Origin: Desulfobacterales bacterium
GTDB lineage: Bacteria; Desulfobacterota; Desulfobacteria; Desulfobacterales; JAHEIW01
Assembly (NCBI GenBank): GCA_030145015.1
Contig: JAQYWI010000074.1
Coordinates: forward strand, 1-23,343
Direction of reading: 5' to 3'
DNA length: 23,343 nucleotides
In this document: piece by piece, positions 7,233-14,004 of the stretch
Position numbering within the stretch: position 1 is the stretch's first letter
Layout: each line of letters starts with the position of its first letter
The notes under the pieces: generated by a model
Databases searched by the model: none
The model's input: only the letters and a program-made list of their open reading frames with translations
Told to the model about the DNA's origin: nothing
Position numbers and translations under genes: made by a program

Positions 7233-7670
7233 GTGGAAAATTTTCAAATTAGACGGCTAAAAGTTGAGGATGCAGAAGTGATCGGCCAGATCTACGCAGC
7301 GATCACGCGGCGTCCTGTTGAACCGGATTTCAAAAGCGTTGTGGAAGAACACGCCCAGAGCGGTGAGGAAGCTTGCTTCGTCGCAGAACATCAGGGCAAG
7401 GTCGTAGGCTTTATGATCAGCTACATTCTCACCGCCGGATTTGGCGAAGCTAAAAGTGCCTGGATTGCGACCTTAGGAGTGGACCCGAATTTCATGGGCC
7501 AGGGAATCGGTGCCAGTCTGGCTCAAAAAATATTTAAAATTCACAAAGCCGCAGGCGTTGATAACGTTTACACCACGGTCCGATGGGATTCAACTGACCT
7601 GCTTTCCTTTTTTAAAACCCTCGGATTCGACCGCAGCAAATTTATCAATCTGCGAAAAGTTTTAGAATAG
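7233..7670 (+). CDS. GNAT family N-acetyltransferase
   Basis: A 145-residue acetyl-CoA-dependent acyltransferase. Motif A of the family is visible as IATLGVDPNFMGQGIGASLAQKIF (about residues 81-104) with the Q-G-I-G-A pyrophosphate loop, preceded by the strand ACFVAEHQGKVVGFMI and followed by the motif B region NVYTTVRWDSTDLLSFFKTLGF. The GTG at 7233 is chosen because AAGGA (7220-7224) is eight bases upstream; upstream in-frame starts overlap the DUF2080 gene. Substrate unknown; it could be a protein, small molecule or antibiotic-like amine. In Rhodopseudomonas a GNAT (BadL) is linked to control of benzoate degradation genes, which makes its position between activase genes suggestive but not proof. 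Confidence 0.82.
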   Translation: MENFQIRRLKVEDAEVIGQIYAAITRRPVEPDFKSVVEEHAQSGEEACFVAEHQGKVVGFMISYILTAGFGEAKSAWIATLGVDPNFMGQGIGASLAQKIFKIHKAAGVDNVYTTVRWDSTDLLSFFKTLGFDRSKFINLRKVLE

Positions 7671-7673
7671 CTT

Positions 7674-7881
7674 CTGGCTGCTTGCCTCTGGCTTTTGGCC
7701 GCTGGCAACTGACTCCTGGCGGCTTGTATCTGGTTATCGGTCAATGACAACTTAAATTGAGATCCGGAATATCTTTTATTCCAAAAATCTTAAAACCGAA
7801 TTCCAGTAACCATTAAAAAAACAACTATCTATTAAATGACCACCAGTGACAAGATGCCGGAGACAAGCGGCAAGTAGCCAG
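7674..7881. repeat. Degenerate palindromic repeat element between GNAT and the flavoprotein gene
   Basis: CTGGCTGCTTGCC at 7674-7686 and GGCAAGTAGCCAG at 7869-7881 are inverted repeats with one mismatch, and the left side continues with degenerate CTGGC/GCTTG units to about 7730. The whole gap between the two convergent genes is such repeat sequence with an AT-rich middle; there is no gene in it. It could act as a bidirectional termination structure or be a dispersed non-coding element. Confidence 0.55.
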
Positions 7882-7891
7882 GAGCCGGGCT

Positions 7892-10405
7892 TTAGAAAAG
7901 ATCATCCCCTCCCCCGCCCGGCATCTCACCGTGTTCCTGAAGATATTTCTGGATCAGCTCACTTTCGCGTTGGGAATACATTTTATTTTCTTCATATTCA
8001 AACCAAGCGATATTATCATTGCCCTCCAAAGCCGTCAGGAGTTCCTGGCGAAGATTGTCCGTCCCTTTAATTGCCAGAACATGATGCGCCTCGTCCAGCA
8101 GCTGGAACACACCTTCAGCGGCGGGCACCTGATTAATGTTCTCCTGGTCGAAAGGGCGCCAATCATGCGGCGGAACCGGGTTACAGCCCAGATGAAGCCG
8201 CAGATCACACTGCAGGCAGCGTTTAGCCTCCCCGGCCGCCTGTTCATCGCTGTAACCCACGGCAACTTCCTGAAAGCCTTTTATCCGGATCGCGGCATCA
8301 AGCGCGGGCACCTTTTCTTTGGACCAGGCCGCAAATCCTTCATCACGGCCCAGATGTGCATCCGGGTTGCCGCGCGGAAATAACACTTCATCGATATCGC
8401 CGGCGCCTCCCAGGACCTTATCGATAGACGCAGCGGCCCGCCGGCCGGCCGCAATTGCGTAAATAATCGCACCCGGCGTTTTGGTAATATCCCCGCCGGC
8501 ATAAATGCCTTTCATATCGGTCTCTAAAGAGTCCTCATCGACAACAATCAAGCCCCGGTCGACCCTTATCGGGCTGCCATCCTCCAGAAACGAAAGATCG
8601 GCCGCCTGGCCGACGGCTAAAATGACCTGTTCCACCAGAATACACGCTTTGGTCTGGCTGAATTCGGGACAAAATTGACCCTGCTCGTCAAATACGCAGG
8701 TACATTCAACCAGATCCAGACGGGTGACTTTACCGTCCTCAGTAATCACGCGATCCGGCCCCCAGGACGGCATGACCTCCACGCCTTCGGCTTTGGCTTC
8801 TTCAAACTCCCACGGGTCGGCGGGCATCTCATCCAGACATTCCAGGCAGACTATTTTGACATCGCCGGCACCGCAGCGCAGCGCCGTCATGGCCACATCC
8901 ACAGCGAGATTGCCGCCGCCGACAACCACCACACTGCCCTTGAGTTTGATATCTTCACCTTCTGCCACCCGGCGCAGAAATTCGACCCCCCAGAGCACAT
9001 CCGGGACATCGCACCCTTCCAGCGGAATGCGACGGCTGTTCCGGGCACCGACACCCAAAAAAACGGCATCGTAGCCGTCGTCAGTCAGCTGATCCAGCGT
9101 AATGTCTTTGCCCAGTACCTGCCCGGATTTCAGATCGATTCCGAGGTCTAAAATCTCATTAATTTCCTTATCCAAAATTTCAGCGGGTAGACGATATTGG
9201 GGGATTCCATAACGCATCATGCCACCGGCGGCTTTACCGGCATCGAAAATAGTAACCGCATGCCCTTTTTTGCGGAGGTAAAAGGCCGCCGTAAGTCCGG
9301 CCGGCCCGGCGCCGACAATGGCGACTTTCTTACCGCTAGCGGCTTCCATTCGGTTTTCTTTTTTCCACAGGCCCTTTTCACCATCGGCGGCATAGCGTTT
9401 CAGCGCACAAATAGAAATAGATTGATTGACCTCGCCGCGGCGGCAAGCATCTTCACAGGGATGAATACAGACCCGGCCCAGAATACCGGGGAAAGGCACC
9501 TTTTCCCGGATGATGGCGTTGGCTTCATCCCGTTTGCCCCGGGCACACATTCTCAGGTAGCCGGGAACATCAATATGGGCCGGACAGGCGGTTTTGCACG
9601 GAACCAGATCATCCGCCCGGGTTGCCGGCTCCACGGATTTATCCACCAGGGCCCCGGTGGGGCACACTTCAACGCAGGCCGTACAAAATTTACAGCCGGA
9701 ATCTTCCAGAGTTTCGGCGACAGTGCCGACCTGGATCTGCCCCTCACCATCAAAGACAAACCCGAGCGCGTCAATACCGCGCATGTCACGGCAGGCACGC
9801 ACGCAGCGGGTGCAGCCAATGCACAGGTTATAATCTCTTTCAAACAGGGGATCATCTCTGAAAACCGGATAATCGGTGGGCACCCAACTGGGGGTGGCAT
9901 CCGGGATGCCGATAAAATCGGCCACCGTTTGAAGTTCACAATGCCCGAACTGTGGGCAGCAGCGCTCATTTTCAGGCACATTGGTGGAACACTGGGTCCG
10001 AGGACATCCTTCCTGCTGGGCACAGGTCAGGCAGGCATGCCGATGCCGGACCATGATGGGCACCAGATTTTCCTGTCGTTTTTCCCTGATGCGCTCATTT
10101 TGGGTGACAATAACCATCCCATCGGCCGCTTGGGCCGCACAGGAACCCACCAGGTCGTTTTGGCCCTCGACCTCAACCACACAGATGCCGCAGCCTTTAC
10201 CGGTTTTTTCCGGCATAACATTTTCTATTTTGTGGGCGCCATGGAAAACGGCTCGAACCGCGGGGCGCTCCCTGGCCGGCGGCAGATCGGGATGGTAGCA
10301 CAGACTCGGAATATAAATATCTGCCTTACGGGCTGCTTCCAAAATCGTCGTCCCGGCGGGCACTTCAACCGGCTGCCCATCGATGGTCAAATTTATTGTA
10401 TCCAT
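7892..10405 (-). CDS. NuoG/GltD-type iron-sulfur flavoprotein, BzdV-like electron donor
   Basis: An 837-residue cytoplasmic multi-cofactor protein. Order: NuoG-like [2Fe-2S] domain (C36, C72, C75, C89); His-Cys cluster H121-x3-C125-x2-C128-x5-C134; two [4Fe-4S] motifs (C195/C198/C201/C205 and C238/C241/C244/C248); a GltD-type N-terminal cluster region (C270, C274, C313, C317, C321); FAD site GAGPAG 365-370; NAD(P) site GGGNLA 496-501; second FAD motif IYAGGDITKTPGA; a C-terminal tail of about 100 residues ending GGGGDDLF. It probably moves electrons between NAD(P)H and ferredoxin. In Azoarcus-type bzd clusters BzdV is proposed as NADPH:ferredoxin oxidoreductase supplying the reductase, and its place downstream of bzdP/bzdQ-like genes supports that role. 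Start: AAAGGG about eight bases upstream. Could also serve another ferredoxin-dependent enzyme. Confidence 0.75.
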   Translation of the reverse strand: MDTINLTIDGQPVEVPAGTTILEAARKADIYIPSLCYHPDLPPARERPAVRAVFHGAHKIENVMPEKTGKGCGICVVEVEGQNDLVGSCAAQAADGMVIVTQNERIREKRQENLVPIMVRHRHACLTCAQQEGCPRTQCSTNVPENERCCPQFGHCELQTVADFIGIPDATPSWVPTDYPVFRDDPLFERDYNLCIGCTRCVRACRDMRGIDALGFVFDGEGQIQVGTVAETLEDSGCKFCTACVEVCPTGALVDKSVEPATRADDLVPCKTACPAHIDVPGYLRMCARGKRDEANAIIREKVPFPGILGRVCIHPCEDACRRGEVNQSISICALKRYAADGEKGLWKKENRMEAASGKKVAIVGAGPAGLTAAFYLRKKGHAVTIFDAGKAAGGMMRYGIPQYRLPAEILDKEINEILDLGIDLKSGQVLGKDITLDQLTDDGYDAVFLGVGARNSRRIPLEGCDVPDVLWGVEFLRRVAEGEDIKLKGSVVVVGGGNLAVDVAMTALRCGAGDVKIVCLECLDEMPADPWEFEEAKAEGVEVMPSWGPDRVITEDGKVTRLDLVECTCVFDEQGQFCPEFSQTKACILVEQVILAVGQAADLSFLEDGSPIRVDRGLIVVDEDSLETDMKGIYAGGDITKTPGAIIYAIAAGRRAAASIDKVLGGAGDIDEVLFPRGNPDAHLGRDEGFAAWSKEKVPALDAAIRIKGFQEVAVGYSDEQAAGEAKRCLQCDLRLHLGCNPVPPHDWRPFDQENINQVPAAEGVFQLLDEAHHVLAIKGTDNLRQELLTALEGNDNIAWFEYEENKMYSQRESELIQKYLQEHGEMPGGGGDDLF

Positions 10406-10408
10406 TTA

Positions 10409-10426
10409 AAAACCCTTTCGGGTTTT
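10409..10426 (-). promoter_or_regulatory. Hairpin over the ribosome binding site of the flavoprotein gene
   Basis: Read on the minus strand, AAAACCC-GAAA-GGGTTTT forms a seven-base stem with a GAAA tetraloop, and the AAAGGG Shine-Dalgarno sequence lies in its loop and 3' arm, only four bases before the ATG. It could reduce translation or act as a weak terminator of the upstream bzdQ-like transcript (the 3' arm ends in TTTTT). Confidence 0.45.
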
Positions 10427-10454
10427 AGTTATTCGTTATTTGTTACTCGTTAAT

Positions 10455-10510
10455 AGTAGGGCCGACCTCCGTGCCGGCCATGAACGGCGGCCACAGAGGG
10501 CCGCCCTACT
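10455..10510. repeat. REP-like 56-bp imperfect palindrome
   Basis: AGTAGGGC at 10455-10462 and GCCCTACT at 10503-10510 are exact inverted repeats. The interior (GGCCGACCTC... / ...GAGGGCCGCC) extends the stem to about 25 positions with several mismatches around a short ATGAAC loop. This GC-rich form is like REP/RAYT-type palindromes dispersed in many bacterial genomes. It lies between the bzdQ-like and flavoprotein genes. Confidence 0.7.
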
Positions 10511-10511
10511 G

Positions 10512-10560
10512 TTTAATTGGTTTGATTGGTTTAATTCGTTCGATTGGTTCGGTTTAAGCC
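10512..10560. repeat. Degenerate 9-bp tandem repeat (TTTAATTGG type)
   Basis: Units TTTAATTGG, TTTGATTGG, TTTAATTCG and TTCGATTGG follow each other from 10512 to 10547, then decay. A partly complementary CCAACC/ACCAAT stretch follows to about 10600. The repeat adjoins the REP-like palindrome and contains no gene. Confidence 0.7.
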
Positions 10561-10626
10561 AACCCATTCAACCAATGAAACTAATAAAACGAATCTAACA
10601 AGTCCTTGAACCTTTGAGCTAATTGA

Positions 10627-11529
10627 TTATTTCTTCCTGCCTTTCCCTTTTTGACACAGCGTATACCCTATCAGGGCGGCACCGGCGGCTCCCGCGATCT
10701 GGGTATCCCATTTCGTTTGCATGCGCTTGAGTCCGACCATGGGCATCAGGCGATCCATAACCCCGCGATTTTTCGCCATTCCGCCGGTAACCGCAAACTC
10801 GGCTTTGACGCCCAGGCGTTCGATCAGCTCGTAAATCCGTTCGGCCATGGCCTTGCAATAGGCTGCCAGAACTTCTTCTTTATGCCAGCCTTTGCGCAGC
10901 AGGCCGATGGCCTCAGATTTAGCGTAAACCACGCATATGCTGGAAACGGCAGCGGGTTCTTCGCCCTCAAACTCAAAAGACCGGTCGCCGACATCGTTAA
11001 TCGGTAGGCCCAGCAGGTCGGCAAATACTTCCATGCCGCGCCCCGTACCGGCTGCGCATTTGTCATTCATCAAAAAATTGGTGACTTTGCCCTTTTCGTC
11101 GCACTGGATGGCTTTAATATCCTGGCCGCCGACGTCCAAAACGGTTCGAACTTTGTTACCGTAAATGAAATTGGCACCACGTGCATGACAGGCAATTTCG
11201 GTAATCGATCGATCTGCCATCGGCACATTGACCCGACCGTAACCGGTGCCGATACAATAATCCATGCGATCTTCGGGCATATCCGTGGCCGCCAATGCAA
11301 ATTTAAGCGCTTTGCGGGCACTGTCCGGACTATCCGAACCGGTACGCATGTTACCGTAGGTAAAAATTTGCCCGTCTGCCATGATGACGGCTTGAGAACT
11401 GACGGAACCCACATCAATACCGACGGTGATATATTTGGCAGTCTTCCAGTCAATATCGGGATTTTTCCAGTTAGCCTCTGTCCAGCGCCAGAACTGTTGT
11501 TTTTTTTCTTCGGCCATATTGAGATCCAT
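10627..11529 (-). CDS. bzdQ: Benzoyl-CoA reductase-type activator ATPase, BzdQ-like
   Basis: A 300-residue ASKHA-fold ATPase. The N-terminal extension FWRWTEANWKNPDIDWKTAK (13-32) before GIDVGSVSSQAV (37-48) is, by recall, characteristic of the larger ATPase subunit of Bzd-type class I benzoyl-CoA reductase. Also seen: GTGYGR (94-99), ITEIACHARGA (109-119), GGQDIKA (134-140), NDKCAAGTGR with C158, SSICVVYAKSEA with C199, and TGGMAKNRGV near 255. In class I reductases two such ATPases couple ATP hydrolysis to delivery of very low-potential electrons to the aromatic ring-reducing subunits. The partner ATPase gene lies upstream at 11936-12709, the candidate electron donor downstream. The start could also be the ATG four codons in. 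The 406-base gap to bzdP-like is filled by a repeat element, so the two may not share one transcript. Confidence 0.72.
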   Translation of the reverse strand: MDLNMAEEKKQQFWRWTEANWKNPDIDWKTAKYITVGIDVGSVSSQAVIMADGQIFTYGNMRTGSDSPDSARKALKFALAATDMPEDRMDYCIGTGYGRVNVPMADRSITEIACHARGANFIYGNKVRTVLDVGGQDIKAIQCDEKGKVTNFLMNDKCAAGTGRGMEVFADLLGLPINDVGDRSFEFEGEEPAAVSSICVVYAKSEAIGLLRKGWHKEEVLAAYCKAMAERIYELIERLGVKAEFAVTGGMAKNRGVMDRLMPMVGLKRMQTKWDTQIAGAAGAALIGYTLCQKGKGRKK

Positions 11530-11935
11530 TAACGATGTGGTTATTCGCTATTAAAATCTATCTCAAAAATGCATTTAACACCCGATGGTACAGTTTTAAC
11601 AATAACAAATGAGCTAAAATTAAAAATGATCTAAAATGCCTAAAATTATGGTTTCGCTCGCGCAGCGTGGCACCCCATCTTTAATAATAAATATGATCGT
11701 TCGACCCTGTCGTTAGACCCTGTCGTTAGACCCTGTCGTTCGACCCTGTCGTTCGACCCTGAGGCTCTCGAAGGGAGGCCCTCGAAGGGAGGCTCTCGAA
11801 GGGAGGCTCTCGACGGGTAGAATTCCTCAACTTTAGGCATTTTAGCTCATTTTAGGCATTTTAGGCACTTCTAACTTTAGAGCACCTCTGGAACTTTTAT
11901 TACCTGTCTTCGAAACAGATAATGATTAACAGATC
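11530..11935. other. 406-base gap between the two ATPase subunit genes, filled by a repeat element
   Basis: No credible gene. Most of the gap is the palindromic composite element listed at 11608-11864. The remaining sequence next to bzdQ (11530-11607) is AT-rich and could hold its promoter, but no clear box pair is visible. Confidence 0.6.
11608..11864. repeat. Composite element: inverted-repeat ends enclosing two tandem arrays
   Basis: The ends are inverted repeats: CTAAAATGCCTAAA (11631-11644) is the exact reverse complement of 11832-11845 and again of 11851-11864, and AATGAGCTAAAAT (11608-11620) is the exact reverse complement of 11839-11851. Inside are five 13-bp units of CGTT(C/A)GACCCTGT (11698-11761) and directly after them four 14-bp units of AGGCTCTCGAAGGG type (11762-11817). 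It looks like a non-autonomous dispersed element; no coding sequence is credible in it. Confidence 0.8.
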
Positions 11936-12709
11936 TTATCCCGTTTCCGCAGCCACGACCGCCGCGCCGACGGCGGCAGCATATTCCGGCTCATCCGGGA
12001 TATAGATGTTATCGACTTTCAATTCCCTTTTCATCGCCGATATAAATCCCGGGTTGTAACCCACACCGCCGACCATGACAATGTCTTCATTTACGCCGAT
12101 GCGGCGAATGATGGATGCGATTCGGCCGGCCATCGCATCATGGATAGCCTTGCTGATTTCGGGCTTATCGGTGTTGGCATGTATCAGTTCGACGACTTCT
12201 GATTCGGCAAAAATGACGCACTGGGCATTCATCGGAATTTCCTTATCGGATTCCAAACATAACGGACCCATTTCTTCAATGCCGACCTCAAGCGCCCGTG
12301 CCATGGATTCAATAAAAGCACCGGCGCCGGCAGCACATTTTTCATTAATCGCAAAATCAATCGGATTGCCTTTTTCATCTATCTTGGCGGCCCGCCCCTC
12401 TTCAGCGCCCACGTCGGTTACGGTGCGCGCATTGGGAAAGAAAAAATTGGCGCCTTTTGACATGGCCTTAATTTCATCGATTGAATCATCTGCCATTTTA
12501 ACGGCTTTTCGACCGGAACCGGTACCATAAATTTTTCGGACATCATCTTTGGAAATACCCGCATCTTTTAGGGCCCGGCCCAGGGATTCCCGGATGGCTT
12601 TTTCATGATCAAAACCGGTCAGAATCATGCCTTTGCCGACGATCTCCCCGTCCTTCATGATAATGGTTTTGGTGTTCTTTGCACCGCAATCGATTCCTGC
12701 TGTTATCAT
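11936..12709 (-). CDS. bzdP: Benzoyl-CoA reductase-type activator ATPase, BzdP-like
   Basis: A 257-residue ASKHA-fold ATPase, the smaller partner of the BzdQ-like protein. The start at 12709 is preferred over an in-frame ATG at 12724 because GGAGG lies eight bases upstream of it. Seen: GIDCGAKNTKT (5-15), GTGSGR (62-67 region), NEKCAAGAGAF with C125, NAQCVIFAESE with C164, and VGGVGYNPGF near 213. The cluster cysteines are at exactly the same positions as in the canonical activase at 5993-6763. The usual GGQD motif reads GAEE (101-104). From memory the BcrD/BzdP subunits carry similar changes here (GALHGRA in Thauera BcrD), so the change supports the subunit call. It is first of the P-Q-V-like minus-strand module; no bzdN/bzdO-like gene lies upstream of it. 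Confidence 0.7.
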   Translation of the reverse strand: MITAGIDCGAKNTKTIIMKDGEIVGKGMILTGFDHEKAIRESLGRALKDAGISKDDVRKIYGTGSGRKAVKMADDSIDEIKAMSKGANFFFPNARTVTDVGAEEGRAAKIDEKGNPIDFAINEKCAAGAGAFIESMARALEVGIEEMGPLCLESDKEIPMNAQCVIFAESEVVELIHANTDKPEISKAIHDAMAGRIASIIRRIGVNEDIVMVGGVGYNPGFISAMKRELKVDNIYIPDEPEYAAAVGAAVVAAETG

Positions 12710-12817
12710 TTTGCCGGCCTCCATAGAAGTGAGGTGCTTAAGGTTAATGTTATCCCAGGAAAAAAATTTAACAGCCTAATCTGAATTCAAAACCTTTTTG
12801 AGCAGAATTGAATATGA

Positions 12818-12823
12818 TATAAT
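12818..12823 (+). promoter_or_regulatory. Candidate -10 box for the small plus-strand ORFs
   Basis: TATAAT at 12818-12823, with only a poor TTTTTG at the -35 position. It would start transcription near 12830, just before the ATG at 12846, and makes the TTG at 12798 an unlikely start. Confidence 0.3.
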
Positions 12824-12845
12824 ACCTTGTAAAGCCAAAGATTTT

Positions 12846-13040
12846 ATGGTATTAAAACGGCGTTTTGGCAGAATTACGGCGGGCAGGGTCAATTTTTATG
12901 GCACGCTTAGCGGTTCAGTATTTCAAAAAACGAATGATCACCAGCTGTCTGCCAATTCCTTAGGCGGTTGCTCAAAAGATGAATTGGAGTCATTTGAAAA
13001 AGGTCACCGCGACAAAAAGCCGGTTTGGCAAGGAATTTAA
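12846..13040 (+). CDS. Hypothetical protein, 64 residues
   Basis: The frame is open from 12798 (TTG); the ATG at 12846 is taken because a candidate -10 box lies between the two. No Shine-Dalgarno site is visible before either. The product begins with a basic stretch (LKRRFGRITAGRVNFYGT), has a single cysteine in GGCSKDELESFEKG and a charged C-terminus. I recognise no family. It ends 23 bases before the Cys-rich 48-residue ORF, which would fit an operon of two small genes divergent from bzdP. It may be non-coding. Confidence 0.35.
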   Translation: MVLKRRFGRITAGRVNFYGTLSGSVFQKTNDHQLSANSLGGCSKDELESFEKGHRDKKPVWQGI

Positions 13041-13063
13041 ATTAAGAAGGGAAAAATTAATAT

Positions 13064-13210
13064 ATGTCCGAAAAACATCCTGAGTGCCCGCTATATAACC
13101 CATTAAATTGTAAAGAATACTATAATCCGAAATTGTGCGCTTTCGTCAAAAAAGATAAAGTTTGTTTGAAGAAAAAAAAACCTAAAGCGAAAGCGAAGTC
13201 AAGCGCTTAA
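13064..13210 (+). CDS. Small Cys-rich basic-tailed protein, 48 residues
   Basis: ATG at 13064, TAA at 13208-13210, with AGAAGGG (13045-13051) twelve bases upstream. Four cysteines are almost evenly spaced: C8-x7-C16-x8-C25-x8-C34, embedded in CPLYNPLNCKEYYNPKLC. The C-terminal third is lysine-rich (KKKKPKAKAKSS). The spacing could support a metal site or two disulfides, but it matches no zinc finger or ferredoxin motif I know. The basic tail suggests nucleic acid binding or solubility. It lies divergent from the bzdP-like gene and convergent with yqgE. Function unknown. Confidence 0.55.
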   Translation: MSEKHPECPLYNPLNCKEYYNPKLCAFVKKDKVCLKKKKPKAKAKSSA

Positions 13211-13229
13211 AACAAACGCAAAGCCCCCA

Positions 13230-13799
13230 TTAAGCATGACCGGCGGTATCGGAAAGCAGCGTGGGATTGATTCCCATCTTTTTCACCGCCTCCTCCCAGC
13301 GCTTTTCAACCGGCATTTTAAAAATATTCTCCTCGAAAATTGGATAGTTTAACCAGGCATTTTCCTTAATCTCGGCTTCCAGCTGCCCGGGACCCCAACC
13401 GGCGCAACCGAGAGTTATAATAAATGAATCCGGTCCTTGGCCCAATGCAACCGACTCTATAATATCCCTGGTATTACTCATCGCAAGGGTTGGGGTAATC
13501 TTTAAGCAGGCTTCCCAGTCAAAGGGAGGACCATGAAGTACGAATAGCTCGCTGATGTGAACCGGACCGCCCATATGGACCAGGATGGATTCTGCGCCTT
13601 CGGCATAATCAATTTTCAGCTCTTCGAAAATATCCTTTGCCGTCAGGCCCTCATGAACACGGTTGACCACCAGTCCCATGGCACCTTCCGAATTGTGTTC
13701 ACACATACATGTCACGGTTTGGTGGAAATTGGGATCCAACAAACTGGGCATGGATAGAAGAAACTGCCCTTTTAATGTCCCCTGATATTCCTTTTCCAT
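13230..13799 (-). CDS. YqgE/AlgH family protein (DUF179)
   Basis: A 189-residue cytoplasmic protein. Typical family segments are LKGQFLLSMPSLLDPNFHQTVTCMCEHNSEGAMGLVVNR near the N-terminus, VHMGGPV in the middle and LGCAGWGPGQLEAEIKENAWL towards the C-terminus. The family is widespread, with structures known; its biochemical role is not established, though AlgH was linked to alginate regulation in Pseudomonas. The ATG at 13799 is chosen over a GTG at 13814 because GGAGG is five bases upstream of it. It is 190 bases downstream (in transcription) of the cyclase gene, and convergent with the small Cys-rich ORF. Confidence 0.9.
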   Translation of the reverse strand: MEKEYQGTLKGQFLLSMPSLLDPNFHQTVTCMCEHNSEGAMGLVVNRVHEGLTAKDIFEELKIDYAEGAESILVHMGGPVHISELFVLHGPPFDWEACLKITPTLAMSNTRDIIESVALGQGPDSFIITLGCAGWGPGQLEAEIKENAWLNYPIFEENIFKMPVEKRWEEAVKKMGINPTLLSDTAGHA

Positions 13800-14004
13800 A
13801 TCTTCCTCCGTCACAAACCCGCATTGAGACAGCCCGATGTTCCTGTCAAACTAATGGGTAAAGCGGTCGTTGTCAAGAATCGGCAATGAAAATTGCGCAG
13901 CCTTTAAATCGGTGAACCGATGCATCGACGAAATGAAAGGGGCAAAAATGTTGGTGCAACCCTGGGGATGAGACGGCGTTTTGAATGCACGGAATACAGG
14001 ATAA

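Noticed and set aside
9197..10453. 418-codon plus-strand frame opposite the flavoprotein gene
   Set aside because: It is antisense to a gene with many verified cofactor motifs; its translation is low in recognisable motifs and simply mirrors the codon bias of the other strand.
11698..11817. CRISPR array
   Set aside because: Units of 13-14 bp are adjacent with no spacers, and no cas genes are present.
11646..11840. 64-codon minus-strand frame
   Set aside because: It translates the 14-bp and 13-bp tandem repeats and is an artefact of their lack of stop codons.
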